Source: Flavobacteriaceae bacterium (GTDB lineage: Bacteria; Bacteroidota; Bacteroidia; Flavobacteriales; Flavobacteriaceae). From it: a stretch of DNA of 64,000 nucleotides. The position numbers and the translations under genes were made by a program. Location of the stretch: positions 43,292-107,291 of the forward strand of contig JABSPK010000011.1 of NCBI GenBank assembly GCA_013214065.1. The letters are read 5' to 3'. The notes beneath the pieces are model-generated. The model saw only the letters and a list, made by a program, of their open reading frames with translations. It made no database searches and was not told the origin of the DNA. Of the stretch, positions 36,053 through 46,153 are shown in pieces. Each line of letters starts with the position of its first letter. Positions within the stretch are counted from its first letter, which is position 1.

Positions 36053-38350
36053 ATGGCCAAAACGAAACGAAACGTGTCGGCGACCGGACCCGACGACCTG
36101 ACCGACCTGCGCTTGAAAACACCGACCCCCTATGCCGCGGGCGGGCCGGGCATCCAACAGGCTTTGAAACACAGCTTTAAGGAAATGGGGGTGGTGCGCT
36201 CCATACAGGGCCTGCTCAAAATGAACCAAAAGGAGGGCTTCGACTGCCCCAGTTGTGCCTGGCCCGATCCGGACAGCCCCTCCCGTGTGGCCGAATATTG
36301 CGAAAACGGGGCCAAGGCCTTGGCCGATGAGGCCACCACCAAACGGATCGATGCCGAATTCTTTAAAACGCATTCGGTCGAAGCCCTGTCGCGACTTACC
36401 GATTACGAGATCAACAGCTTCGGAAGGTTGACCGAACCCATGGTGTTGTTGCCCGACCAAACCCACTACCAACCCATTTCTTGGTCCGATGCCTTTCAAT
36501 GCATCGCCGATACCCTCCACGGACTGCAGCGACCCGACGAGGCCATTTTTTATACCTCGGGCCGATCGAGCAATGAAGCGGCCTTTCTGTATGGCATGTT
36601 CGCCCGGGCCCTAGGCACCAACAACCTCCCCGACTGTTCGAATATGTGCCATGAATCAAGTGGCGTCGCCCTGGGGAAAACCTTGGGCATCGGCAAGGGG
36701 TCGGTCACCTTGGATGACCTCTATGGCGCCGAAGTGGTCATCGTGGCCGGACAAAACCCGGGCACCAACCACCCCCGCATGCTCAGCGCCCTTGAAAAAT
36801 GCAAGGAAAACGGGGGCAGCATCATCAGCATCAACCCCCTTCGCGAATCGGGCTTGGTCCATTTCAAGGACCCCAAATCGTTCAAAGGCCTGCTAGGTTC
36901 GGGGCAAGATCTGGCCGACATCCACCTTCCGGTCAAGATCAACCAAGACATTCCCTTGGTCAAACTCCTCCTCAAAAAACTACGGGCCCTAGATCTCGAG
37001 ACCGGGGCCGTGTTCGACCACGCCTTTATCGAAACCTATACCCATGGGTACGATGCCCTCATGGCCGACCTTGACCGCTATTCGGAAGCCGACCTCTTAG
37101 CACGTTGTGGAATATCCCAAGAAGCCATCGACCGTACCGTCGAACTCTTGGACTCCAAGAGCAAAATCGTGGTTTGCTGGGCCATGGGCCTTACCCAACA
37201 TGCCAACGGGGTGGCCAACATCCAAGAATTCGTCAACCTCCTCTTATTGAAAGGTGCCTTAGGGAAACCCCATGCCGGCACCTGCCCTGTTCGTGGGCAC
37301 AGCAATGTGCAGGGCGATCGCAGTGTGGGTATTGTCCATACCGTAGACCCGGCATTGAACGCACGCATTGAAAAACACTTGGGGTTCAGCCCACCGACCG
37401 AAGACGGTTATGACACCGTGGCGGCAATCTCAGCCATGCATCAAAAAAAGGCCTCCTTCTTTATGGCCCTGGGGGGCAATTTCTTGATGGCGGCACCAGA
37501 TACCGAATACACCGCCGAGGCTTTACGCCAATGTCGCTTGACGGTACAGGTCAGTACCAAGCTGAACCGCAGCCATTTGGTCACCGGCCAGACCGCTTTG
37601 ATCTTGCCCACCATTGGGCGTTCCGAAAAAGACCATAAAAAAGGGAAGGAACAATTCGTGACCGTTGAGAACAGTATGGGCAAGGTGCACCGATCCAAAG
37701 GGTTGTTCAAACCCGCCTCGGATGCCTTAAAGAGTGAGATCGACATCATTGCCTCCATCGCCGATGCCTATTTCAAAGACGGGCACCCCATGGATTGGTC
37801 GGCAATGCGCAACGATTACGAACGCATCCGAACCAAGATCGACCTTGTGGCCAAAGGCTTTGAAGACACCCAAAACCGATCGGTAGGGTCGGGCTATTAC
37901 CTGCCCAATAACGTCCGCGAACGCGATTTTTCAAAGCTCCCGGGCGGAAGAGCGCAGTTCACCCTAAACGAACCGCCCGAACATGATTTGGCCGAAGACG
38001 AATTCCTACTGATGACGATTCGCTCACACGACCAGTTCAATACCACGATTTATGGCCTTCATGACCGGTACCGCGGCGTTTTTAATGAACGCAGGGTTTT
38101 GTTCATGCACGAAGCGGATATGAAAATTTTGGGAGTGCGCACCAAAGACAAGGTACATCTGATCAGCAACTACCACGGTGTCGAACGGGTGGCCAAAAAC
38201 TTTTTGGTCATCCCATACGCCATCCCGAAGCGTAACTTGGCGGCTTATTTTCCAGAAACCAATGTGTTGGTACCCCACAACCGATTCGCGGCCAAAAGCA
38301 GGACCCCGATCAGCAAATCGATCCAAGTCAAGGTCGTTTCGGCTACTTAA
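36053..38350 (+). CDS. FdhF/YdeP family molybdopterin oxidoreductase
   Basis: The 765-residue protein of the bis-molybdopterin guanine dinucleotide enzyme superfamily matches the YdeP group: CPSCAWPDP near residues 65-73, TSGRSSNEAAF, CHESSGVALGKTLGIGKGS, VRGHSNVQGDR, and a C-terminal cofactor-binding barrel (RSHDQFNTT). No signal peptide and no partner subunit gene are present. YdeP is linked to acid resistance in Escherichia coli, but its reaction is not established. Formate oxidation should not be assumed. It overlaps the convergent gcdH-like gene by 8 bases. Confidence 0.85.
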   Translation: MAKTKRNVSATGPDDLTDLRLKTPTPYAAGGPGIQQALKHSFKEMGVVRSIQGLLKMNQKEGFDCPSCAWPDPDSPSRVAEYCENGAKALADEATTKRIDAEFFKTHSVEALSRLTDYEINSFGRLTEPMVLLPDQTHYQPISWSDAFQCIADTLHGLQRPDEAIFYTSGRSSNEAAFLYGMFARALGTNNLPDCSNMCHESSGVALGKTLGIGKGSVTLDDLYGAEVVIVAGQNPGTNHPRMLSALEKCKENGGSIISINPLRESGLVHFKDPKSFKGLLGSGQDLADIHLPVKINQDIPLVKLLLKKLRALDLETGAVFDHAFIETYTHGYDALMADLDRYSEADLLARCGISQEAIDRTVELLDSKSKIVVCWAMGLTQHANGVANIQEFVNLLLLKGALGKPHAGTCPVRGHSNVQGDRSVGIVHTVDPALNARIEKHLGFSPPTEDGYDTVAAISAMHQKKASFFMALGGNFLMAAPDTEYTAEALRQCRLTVQVSTKLNRSHLVTGQTALILPTIGRSEKDHKKGKEQFVTVENSMGKVHRSKGLFKPASDALKSEIDIIASIADAYFKDGHPMDWSAMRNDYERIRTKIDLVAKGFEDTQNRSVGSGYYLPNNVRERDFSKLPGGRAQFTLNEPPEHDLAEDEFLLMTIRSHDQFNTTIYGLHDRYRGVFNERRVLFMHEADMKILGVRTKDKVHLISNYHGVERVAKNFLVIPYAIPKRNLAAYFPETNVLVPHNRFAAKSRTPISKSIQVKVVSAT

Positions 38351-39521
38351 AGGCCGGCATGCCCGTGATATCGGCGCCGGTGATCAATAGGTGGATGTCG
38401 TGGGTGCCTTCGTAAGTAATGACACTTTCTAGGTTCATCATGTGGCGCATGATGCTGTACTCGCCGGTGATCCCCATGCCGCCCAATACTTGACGTGCTT
38501 CACGGGCGATCTTGATGGCCATATCGACATTGTTCCGCTTCGCCATAGAAATCTGTGCGGTGGTCGCCCGACCCTCGTTTTTGAGTTGCCCCAAACGGTA
38601 GGCCAACAATTGGGCCTTGGTGATCTCAGTGATCATTTCGGCCAATTTCTTTTGCTGCAATTGGGTGGCCGCGATGGGCTTCCCGAATTGGATGCGTTCT
38701 TTGGCGTAACGCAGGGCGGTATCGTAGCAATCCATGGCCGCCCCAATGGCGCCCCATGCGATGCCGTAGCGTGCTGAATCCAAGCAACCCAGGGGTGCCC
38801 CAAGACCGGTTTTTCCGGTCAAGAGATTCGCTTTGGGTACCTTGACATTATCGAAAATAAGCTCTCCGGTTGCCGAAGCGCGCAACGACCATTTGTTATG
38901 GGTCTCAGGGGTCGAAAAGCCTTCCATACCCCGCTCCACGATCAAACCATGGATCCGGCCTTCCTCATTCTTGGCCCAAACGACCGCGATATCGGCGAAA
39001 GGCGAGTTCGAAATCCACAATTTGGCCCCGTTCAAGAGGTAGTGGTCGCCCATATCCTTATACTTGGTTTCCATTCCACCGGGATTGGATCCGTGGTTGG
39101 GTTCGGTCAGTCCGAAACAGCCCATCCATTCGCCAGTAGCCAATTTGGGCAGGTATTTTTGGCGTTGTTCCTCATTGCCATAGGCATAGATCGGGTACAT
39201 GACCAATGACGATTGCACGGAAGCGGTTGAACGCACCCCGCTATCGCCGCGTTCGATTTCTTGCATGATCAATCCATAGCTGATCTGATCTAGGCCCGCA
39301 CCACCGTATTCCTCAGGAATATAAGGTCCGAAAGCACCGATTTCAGCCAAGCCCCCAAGGATCTCTTTGGGGAATTCGGCTTTTTGGGCGTAGTCTTCGA
39401 TGATGGGTGAAACATCGCGTTTTACCCATTGTCGTGCCGCATCGCGCACCAATAGGTGTTCTTCAGACAAGAGGTCATCCAGGTTGTAATAATCGGGAGC
39501 TTCGAACAAATCCGGTTTCAT
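38343..39521 (-). CDS. gcdH: Acyl-CoA dehydrogenase, glutaryl-CoA dehydrogenase type
   Basis: The 392-residue FAD enzyme has the acyl-CoA dehydrogenase fold. The C-terminal segment with the catalytic base (NLESVITYEGTHDIH, Glu near residue 375) and the closing ADITGMPAFK closely match glutaryl-CoA dehydrogenases. CFGLTEPNHGSNPGGMET is also typical of that group. It would oxidise and decarboxylate glutaryl-CoA to crotonyl-CoA in lysine or tryptophan breakdown. A perfect -7 element TACCTTTG (39545 down to 39538) lies just before the gene. Confidence 0.88.
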   Translation of the reverse strand: MKPDLFEAPDYYNLDDLLSEEHLLVRDAARQWVKRDVSPIIEDYAQKAEFPKEILGGLAEIGAFGPYIPEEYGGAGLDQISYGLIMQEIERGDSGVRSTASVQSSLVMYPIYAYGNEEQRQKYLPKLATGEWMGCFGLTEPNHGSNPGGMETKYKDMGDHYLLNGAKLWISNSPFADIAVVWAKNEEGRIHGLIVERGMEGFSTPETHNKWSLRASATGELIFDNVKVPKANLLTGKTGLGAPLGCLDSARYGIAWGAIGAAMDCYDTALRYAKERIQFGKPIAATQLQQKKLAEMITEITKAQLLAYRLGQLKNEGRATTAQISMAKRNNVDMAIKIAREARQVLGGMGITGEYSIMRHMMNLESVITYEGTHDIHLLITGADITGMPAFK

Positions 39522-39576
39522 GCCAAAAAATTTTTCCCAAAGGTACTACGAAACCTAACAATTCACCTGCCGATTG

Positions 39577-40287
39577 TTACATTTTTAAATAAAAGTCGCG
39601 GGTCAATCCACTATAGGCTTCGGTATAGCGATGCCGTTCGGTTTCGATGATCAATTCCGCCGGTTCCAAAGGCATTTTAGTACGGGAAAATTGAAGCAAA
39701 CTTCGCTTGAAAGGCACATCCGGGTTTCCCTTGACATGGGTAACGCGGTTCGGATAAAGTTTCATGGCTTCCGCAAGTGCGACGAAGCTTTCGTATTCCG
39801 AATAAGGTACCACCACCGCGAAGCTTCCCTGAGGAGCAAGCAATTGGGCAGCGCCGGCGATCAAGACGTCGAATGGGAGAAAGTCGTTTTGTCGGGCCTG
39901 GTCGCGTCGGGCATCGCCACTCGACATCCCTTCCGAATAAAAAGGCGGATTCGATACGATCAAATCGAACGAATCATCGATTTCCCCCACGAATTCTTGT
40001 AGTGCGGCATGGTAACAGAAGAGACGGTCACCCCAAGGGGAGGCCTCGAAGTTTTCAACGCATTGCTCAAAAGCATCGGGGTCGATTTCAAGGGCATCAA
40101 TGGTTTCGGCCGTGGAACGCTGCGCCAGCATGAGCGCGATAAGACCGGTACCCGCGCCGATGTCCAATATGGAGTCGGCTTCACTGATTTCCGTCCAGGC
40201 GCCGAGCAATACCCCATCGGTGCCTACCTTCATAGCGGTTCGTTCTTGGGCGACCTGAAATTGTTTGAATCGGAACGGCCGGTGCAT
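39577..40287 (-). CDS. trmN6: tRNA1(Val) adenine-37 N6-methyltransferase-like protein
   Basis: The 236-residue class I SAM-dependent methyltransferase has motif I (ILDIGAGTGLIALMLAQR near residue 41) and the amino-methyl catalytic motif NPPF (VSNPPFYSEG near residue 111). It resembles YfiC/TrmN6, which methylates A37 of tRNA-Val. The related HemK/PrmC group methylates glutamine with the same motif, but the size and the lack of an N-terminal helical domain favour TrmN6. It directly abuts rimM. Confidence 0.85.
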   Translation of the reverse strand: MHRPFRFKQFQVAQERTAMKVGTDGVLLGAWTEISEADSILDIGAGTGLIALMLAQRSTAETIDALEIDPDAFEQCVENFEASPWGDRLFCYHAALQEFVGEIDDSFDLIVSNPPFYSEGMSSGDARRDQARQNDFLPFDVLIAGAAQLLAPQGSFAVVVPYSEYESFVALAEAMKLYPNRVTHVKGNPDVPFKRSLLQFSRTKMPLEPAELIIETERHRYTEAYSGLTRDFYLKM

Positions 40288-40815
40288 TCAGCTCAGATAA
40301 AGATCGACCAAACCTTCGGGGGTCTTGACATGCACCCTTTTGTTTTCACGATCGACGTTTTCAATGATATCGTCATTGACGGGAATGAGCAATTCCTTAT
40401 CCCCTTTCTTGACTTCGAACAGTACTTGGGCGGCACTGTCGTTGATCGATTCGATGCGCCCGATCGGCCCGTGAAGGGCATCGATCATTTCAAAGCCGAT
40501 GACCTCATGGTAGTAAAACTTATTGCCCGAAAGTTTAGGCAACAATGATAATGGAAGGAATAGCTTGGCCCCGATAAGCCCGTTGGCCGTGGCTTCGTCG
40601 TCGACATCTTCAAATCGGATCCGCAGCAACTGGGATTTATGGAGCTGGCAACGCTCCAAAAAAAATGGAACCAGGTTTTGCCCGATTTCGACAAACACTG
40701 ATTCCATTCCGATGTAATCTTCGGGATCATCGGTATCGATTTTGACCAATACCTCTCCCTTAAAACTGTATTTCGAGACGACTTTACCGAGGTAGAAACA
40801 CTCTTCCTGGGTCAT
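40288..40815 (-). CDS. rimM: 16S rRNA processing protein RimM
   Basis: The 175-residue protein has an N-terminal RimM beta-barrel (YLGKVVSKYSFKGEVLVK) and a C-terminal PRC-barrel (LLIPVNDDIIENVD). RimM assists maturation of the 30S head. It lies 12 bases downstream of rpsP, as in many bacteria, which reinforces both calls. Confidence 0.93.
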   Translation of the reverse strand: MTQEECFYLGKVVSKYSFKGEVLVKIDTDDPEDYIGMESVFVEIGQNLVPFFLERCQLHKSQLLRIRFEDVDDEATANGLIGAKLFLPLSLLPKLSGNKFYYHEVIGFEMIDALHGPIGRIESINDSAAQVLFEVKKGDKELLIPVNDDIIENVDRENKRVHVKTPEGLVDLYLS

Positions 40816-40827
40816 CGTTCCGTCTTT

Positions 40828-41451
40828 TTACTCTTCTTCTTTCGAAGCAGCCTCTTCAGTGGCTTCGGCAGCAGGAGCTTCTTCAGCGGCTTCGGCAGCT
40901 GGGGCTTCTTCGGCAGCCTCGGCAGTGGCCTCAACGGCTTCTTCGGTGGCTTCGGTAGCTTCAGCGGCAACTTCTTCGGCAGCCTCTTCTACTTCCTCGA
41001 CTTCAGGAAGGGCAGCAGCGGCACGTTTGTCACTGAATTCCTTTTCAGCTTCCAATGCTTTGGCCTTGGCATCTTCCTTGGCTTTGTCCAAACCGTCTTT
41101 CTTCGATTGGATTCCTTTTTCTTTTTCTTCCAACCAAGCGTTGAATTTCTTTTCGGCTTCTTCGGCTGAGAACGCCCCTTTGGCAACACCGCCTAGCAGG
41201 TGTTTTTTCATCATCACGCCTTTGTAGCTCAAAATCGCACGAGCGGTATCGGTCGGCTGGGCGCCGTTTTGCAACCACTTTACGGAATTGTCTACATTGA
41301 GGTTGATGGCAGCAGGGTTGGTATTGGGGTTATAAGTACCCAATTTTTCCAAAAACTTTCCATCTCTTTTTGAACGGGAATCCGCGGCAACGATCCAATA
41401 GAATGGTTTTCCTTTTTTACCGTGGCGTTGCAATCTAATCTTTACTGGCAT
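40828..41451 (-). CDS. rpsP: 30S ribosomal protein S16 with long acidic Ala/Glu tail
   Basis: Residues 1-80 are a normal S16 ([21 protein letters not shown]). The protein is 207 residues against roughly 80-90 in most bacteria. The extra part is a charged helical section (about 95-140) followed by a low-complexity Ala/Glu/Thr tail of about 60 residues with repeats such as [10 protein letters not shown]. Flavobacterial S16 proteins are often extended, but the role is unknown. It is first in the rpsP-rimM-trmN6 unit. Confidence 0.94.
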   Translation of the reverse strand: MPVKIRLQRHGKKGKPFYWIVAADSRSKRDGKFLEKLGTYNPNTNPAAINLNVDNSVKWLQNGAQPTDTARAILSYKGVMMKKHLLGGVAKGAFSAEEAEKKFNAWLEEKEKGIQSKKDGLDKAKEDAKAKALEAEKEFSDKRAAAALPEVEEVEEAAEEVAAEATEATEEAVEATAEAAEEAPAAEAAEEAPAAEATEEAASKEEE

Positions 41452-41523
41452 ATCACATTAATTTGTAGGGTGCCCGACCCAGGTTATTAATTCTTTTCAT
41501 TCGCTTTACCGTAAAAGCGGATG

Positions 41524-41554
41524 CAAAAATACACTAATTGTCATAATTACCAAT
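41524..41554 (-). promoter_or_regulatory. Promoter of rpsP-rimM-trmN6
   Basis: On the minus strand ATTG (41554-41551) is followed after 19 bases by TATTTTTG (41531-41524), a perfect -7 element with one mismatch at -33. It lies about 70 bases before the rpsP start, leaving a leader that contains the dyad CGCTTTTACGGTAAAGCG. Confidence 0.6.
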
Positions 41555-41661
41555 GATTTGGCTAAAATTTTGAGGTTGATAAGTCTTTACAACTCCATTT
41601 TTCGGGCAGGGGTGTTTTCCCTAATTTTAGCCATTCACCCAATTCTAGACGCAACGGTTCT

Positions 41662-44600
41662 ATGTACCTGATTTTCGATACTGAAACCACAGGCTTACCC
41701 AAACGATGGGATGCCCCGATCACCGACACCGACAACTGGCCGCGATGCGTGCAGCTGGCTTGGCAGTTGCATGATGATATGGGTCGGCTTATCGCCCATC
41801 ACGATGCTTTGATCCGACCTGACGGATACAACATTCCCTATGAATCGGAACAGATACACGGTATTTCCACGGCCCTGGCCGAAGCGGAAGGGCGCGAATT
41901 GCAGGAGGTCTTGCAACAGTTCCAAAGCGATTTGGAGCGGGCGACCTTCGTGGTCGGTCAAAACGTCGATTTCGATATCAATATTATCGGTTGCGAATTC
42001 CACCGATTGGGCATGGCCAACCGCATGGCCGAAATGCCCGTGTTGGATACCTGTACGGAAGCCACGGCAGAATTGTGCCGCATTCCCGGCGGACGTGGTG
42101 GCAAGTTCAAACTGCCCACCCTGACCGAATTGCACGAATATTTGTTCGGTGAACCTTTTGCCGAAGCGCATAACGCTACTGCCGATGTCGAAGCCACGAC
42201 CCGGTGTTTCTTAGAACTGGTGCGCAAGCGGCATTACTCCCTTGATGAGCTACACGCCACCGTGGGCTATTTCGAAAATTTCGAGGAACACAACCCGGAC
42301 ACCATTGCCCTGGTCGGCCTCACCCATACCAACCTCAAAGCGGCCTCGAAAAAATTGGCCGATGCCCTTTGGGAGAACGCTACCGGCGATTCGGATTCAG
42401 AGACGAATAACGTGGAGGTGCAAGACCTGACGGACCTCGATTTCGTACACCTGCACAACCACACCCAGTTCTCGGTCTTGCAATCGACTATGAGTACGAA
42501 AGAATTGGTGAGCAAGGCCGCTGCCGCAAAGATGCCCGCTGTCGCGATTACCGACCACGCCAATATGATGGGGGCCTTTCACTTCGTCAAGGAAGTCAAA
42601 GCCCATAACAAAGCGGTTCGCGAACAACAAGAACAAGAAAACGACCCGGAAAACACCGAAGCCGAATTACAGGAACTCACCCCCATCATCGGCTGCGAGT
42701 TCTTCGTGTGTGAAGACCATACCAATAAGAACGTCAAAGACTACGGCTACCAGATCGTACTGTTGGCCAAGAACAAAAACGGCTACCACAATCTGGCCAA
42801 GATGTCGTCGATCGCCTATACCGATGGGTTCTATTATGTACCCCGTATCGATAAGGAGGTCATCAAAAAATACAAGGAGGATGTCATCGTATTGTCGGGC
42901 AACCTGTATGGGGAAATCCCCGCCAAGATTTTAAACGTGGGCGAGCGCCAGGCCGAGGAAGCCTTGCTCTGGTGGAAGGAGGCCTTCGGGGCCGATTTCT
43001 ATTTGGAAACCATGCGCCATGGTCAAGAGGATGAAAACCGGGTCAACCAGGTGTTGCGTGAATTCGCCAAAAAGCACCAAGTCAAACTAGTGGCCACCAA
43101 CAACACCTATTACGGGTCGAAAGACGATGCGGAGGCCCACGATATCCTGCTTTGTGTCAAAGACGGTGAAAAAGTCACCACGCCCATAGGACGTGGTCGC
43201 GGCTACCGCTACGGCCTGCCGAACCAAGAATACTACTTCAAGTCGTCTGACGAGATGAAGGAGCTCTTCAAGGACCAGCCCGAAGCCATCGCCAACCTGC
43301 AGGAAATCGTAGAGAAAATAGAACCCTACGACCTGGCACGCGAGGTGTTGCTGCCGAAATTCGACATTCCCGAAAGCTTCAAGGTCGAAGCCGACGAGGC
43401 CGACGGCGGCAAACGGGGTGAAAATGCCTACCTCCGCCATATTTCGTACGAGGGGGCCAAAAAACGCTACGGCGAGATCACCGATGCCATCACCGAACGC
43501 ATCGATTTCGAATTGGCGACCATTGAAAACTCGGGCTACCCCGGGTATTTCCTAATTGTTGAGGATTTTATACGGGAGGCCCGCAATATGGGGGTTTCGG
43601 TCGGACCGGGCCGGGGATCGGCCGCAGGGTCGGTAGTGGCCTATTGTTTGGGCATCACCAACATCGACCCCTTGAAGTACGACCTGCTCTTTGAGCGGTT
43701 TTTGAATCCCGATCGGGTATCCATGCCCGATATCGATATTGATTTCGATGACGAGGGTCGTGGTAAGGTGATGGACTATGTGATCAACAAATACGGCGCC
43801 AACCAGGTGGCCCAGATCATCACTTATGGTACCATGGCGGCCAAGTCCTCCATCCGGGATACGGCACGGGTACTGGATCTGCCCTTGAACGATGCCGATC
43901 GCATCGCCAAGCTCATCCCGAATATGAGCAAGCTGGCCAAGATCTTTGGGGCCGAAGAGCAGAAATTGAAAAAAATGTTCCGCGCAGATGAGCTGGAAAA
44001 GGTCAACGAACTCCTTAATATATCGGAAAGTGAAGATCTTGAAGGACGCACGATCAACATGGCCCGGGTACTCGAAGGCTCGTTGCGGAATACCGGTATC
44101 CACGCCTGTGGGGTGATCATCACCCCTGACGACATCACGAATTTCGTACCGGTGGCCACCGCCAAGGATTCCGACCTCTACGTCACCCAATTCGATAACT
44201 CGGTGGTCGAAAGTGCCGGCTTGCTGAAGATGGACTTCTTGGGCTTGAAGACCTTGACCTTGATCAAGGATACGGTGAAAATCGTCAAGGCCCGAACCGG
44301 TACCGAACTGGTGCCCGACGACTTTCCGCTCGACGACGAAAAGACCTATGAGTTGTTCCAGCGTGGGGATACCGTAGGAATATTCCAATACGAATCCCCT
44401 GGCATGCAGAAGCACCTCAAAAACCTCAAACCCACGGTTTTTGATGACCTCATCGCCATGAACGCGCTCTACCGCCCTGGACCGATGGAATACATCCCCA
44501 GCTTTATCGCCCGAAAACATGGGGAGGAAGAGATCACCTATGACCTTCCGGAGATGGAAGAATATCTGAAAGACACCTATGGGATCACCGTCTATCAGGA

Positions 44601-46053
44601 GCAGGTGATGCGCTTGTCACAGAAACTGGCGAACTTTTCGAAGGGTGATGCCGATGGCCTGAGGAAAGCGATGGGAAAAAAGATCTTCGCCCTCTTGCAG
44701 AAGTACCGGCCCCAATTCTTGGAAGGCGGTGAAAAGAATGGCCATCCGAAAGAGGTGCTTGAAAAAATCTGGAAAGACTGGGAAGCCTTCGCCTCCTACG
44801 CCTTCAACAAGAGCCACTCGACCTGTTATGCCTACATCGCCTATCAGACGGCCTACCTCAAGGCCCACTACCCTGCCGAGTACATGGCCGCGGTGCTCTC
44901 GAACAATATGAACGACATCAAGCAGGTCACCTTCTTTATGGAAGAGTGTCGCCGCATGGGGCTCGAAGTGCTCGGTCCCGATGTCAACGAATCCTATTAC
45001 AAATTCGCGGTCAATAAAGACAATGCGGTCCGCTTCGGCATGGGCGCCATCAAAGGGGTCGGCCGATCGGCCGTACAGGCCATTGTCGAAGACCGTAAGG
45101 AAAATGGGGGCTTTCGCTCCGTTTTCGATATGGCGAAACGCGTCGATTTGCGGGCGGCCAATAAAAAAGCCTTTGAAAACCTCGCCTTGGCCGGTGGTTT
45201 CGATTCATTCGGGGGTACCCACCGCGCCCAATACTTCCATGATGAGGGCGACGGCGTGACCTTTTTGGAAAAGGTGATCAAATACGGCGCCAAGTACCAA
45301 GAAAACGAGAATTCAAGCCAGGTCAGCCTCTTTGGCGAGGCCAGTGAAGTACAGATCCCCGAGCCTACGGTACCGCCCTGTGAGACCTGGGGCACCATGG
45401 AGAAGTTGCGACGTGAAAAGGAAGTCGTGGGCATTTACATTTCGGGCCACCCGCTCGATGATTTCAAAAAAGAAATCACCGCCTTTTGCAACGCCAACGT
45501 ATCGATCTTCAATGACGAACTGCATCCGTATGTCAACCGGGAACTTTCTTTTGCCGGGGTGATCACCGATGTACAGCACCGGATTTCAAAGAATGGCAAG
45601 GGTTGGGGCCTGTTTACCCTAGAAGACTATACCGACACCCATGAATTCCGGATTTTCGGGGAAGAATACCTCAAGTTCCGGCATTTCTTTATGATCAATT
45701 CCTTCGTCTATTGCAAGGTGTACGTCCGCGAAGGCTGGGTCAACCGCGATACCGGTAAGAAAGGGGACCCCCGTTTGCAGTACAACGACTTCAAACAGCT
45801 TCAGGATGTCATGGACTCCTATGCCAAAAAACTGACCATCAAACTCGATATCGCCGCCTTACAGGAAAAACGGATCAAGGCCTTAAAAGACACCTTGATC
45901 TCGCACAAGGGCAAGCACCCCTTGAACTTCGTGGTCTATGAAATGCAGGAAGAAATCAAACTGAACCTATCGAGCCGAAAACAGAAGGTGAACATCAGTA
46001 GCGAACTCTTGTCGACCTTGGAGGAACAGGAGGTACACTACAAACTGAATTAG
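41662..46053 (+). CDS. dnaE: Replicative DNA polymerase III alpha with fused N-terminal exonuclease
   Basis: The 1463-residue protein begins with a DnaQ-type DEDDh exonuclease (residues 1-195): Asp6, Glu8 (FDTETTG), Asp105 (QNVDFDINI), His170 and Asp175 (HNATADVEA). A PHP domain follows with intact ligands (His264, His266; ITDHANM). Then comes the polymerase core with PDIDIDFDDEGRG, a clamp-binding motif QVSLF (near residue 1220) and an OB fold. Proofreading is therefore built into the alpha subunit. A weak promoter candidate (TTTT, 20 bases, TAATTTTA, ending 41629) lies upstream. Confidence 0.95.
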   Translation: MYLIFDTETTGLPKRWDAPITDTDNWPRCVQLAWQLHDDMGRLIAHHDALIRPDGYNIPYESEQIHGISTALAEAEGRELQEVLQQFQSDLERATFVVGQNVDFDINIIGCEFHRLGMANRMAEMPVLDTCTEATAELCRIPGGRGGKFKLPTLTELHEYLFGEPFAEAHNATADVEATTRCFLELVRKRHYSLDELHATVGYFENFEEHNPDTIALVGLTHTNLKAASKKLADALWENATGDSDSETNNVEVQDLTDLDFVHLHNHTQFSVLQSTMSTKELVSKAAAAKMPAVAITDHANMMGAFHFVKEVKAHNKAVREQQEQENDPENTEAELQELTPIIGCEFFVCEDHTNKNVKDYGYQIVLLAKNKNGYHNLAKMSSIAYTDGFYYVPRIDKEVIKKYKEDVIVLSGNLYGEIPAKILNVGERQAEEALLWWKEAFGADFYLETMRHGQEDENRVNQVLREFAKKHQVKLVATNNTYYGSKDDAEAHDILLCVKDGEKVTTPIGRGRGYRYGLPNQEYYFKSSDEMKELFKDQPEAIANLQEIVEKIEPYDLAREVLLPKFDIPESFKVEADEADGGKRGENAYLRHISYEGAKKRYGEITDAITERIDFELATIENSGYPGYFLIVEDFIREARNMGVSVGPGRGSAAGSVVAYCLGITNIDPLKYDLLFERFLNPDRVSMPDIDIDFDDEGRGKVMDYVINKYGANQVAQIITYGTMAAKSSIRDTARVLDLPLNDADRIAKLIPNMSKLAKIFGAEEQKLKKMFRADELEKVNELLNISESEDLEGRTINMARVLEGSLRNTGIHACGVIITPDDITNFVPVATAKDSDLYVTQFDNSVVESAGLLKMDFLGLKTLTLIKDTVKIVKARTGTELVPDDFPLDDEKTYELFQRGDTVGIFQYESPGMQKHLKNLKPTVFDDLIAMNALYRPGPMEYIPSFIARKHGEEEITYDLPEMEEYLKDTYGITVYQEQVMRLSQKLANFSKGDADGLRKAMGKKIFALLQKYRPQFLEGGEKNGHPKEVLEKIWKDWEAFASYAFNKSHSTCYAYIAYQTAYLKAHYPAEYMAAVLSNNMNDIKQVTFFMEECRRMGLEVLGPDVNESYYKFAVNKDNAVRFGMGAIKGVGRSAVQAIVEDRKENGGFRSVFDMAKRVDLRAANKKAFENLALAGGFDSFGGTHRAQYFHDEGDGVTFLEKVIKYGAKYQENENSSQVSLFGEASEVQIPEPTVPPCETWGTMEKLRREKEVVGIYISGHPLDDFKKEITAFCNANVSIFNDELHPYVNRELSFAGVITDVQHRISKNGKGWGLFTLEDYTDTHEFRIFGEEYLKFRHFFMINSFVYCKVYVREGWVNRDTGKKGDPRLQYNDFKQLQDVMDSYAKKLTIKLDIAALQEKRIKALKDTLISHKGKHPLNFVVYEMQEEIKLNLSSRKQKVNISSELLSTLEEQEVHYKLN

Positions 46054-46153
46054 TATAACGATTTCCAATAGGTTGATAATCAAAACGAATGCAGGTCGGG
46101 TAAGGAATCGTATCGATATTTGACTAACTTTGCGAAATATTAAACAAGATACA

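Noticed and set aside
40859..41227. 122-codon Ala/Ser-rich open frame opposite rpsP
   Set aside because: It is the reverse reading of the Glu/Ala repeat codons of the S16 tail. The repeats are coding low complexity, not a CRISPR array or tandem repeat element.
43552..44520. 322-codon antisense open frame inside dnaE
   Set aside because: It lies opposite conserved DnaE sequence, and its composition follows from the codon bias of the sense gene. Similar antisense frames occur opposite the Gfo/Idh gene (29872-30597) and dinB (31848-32471).
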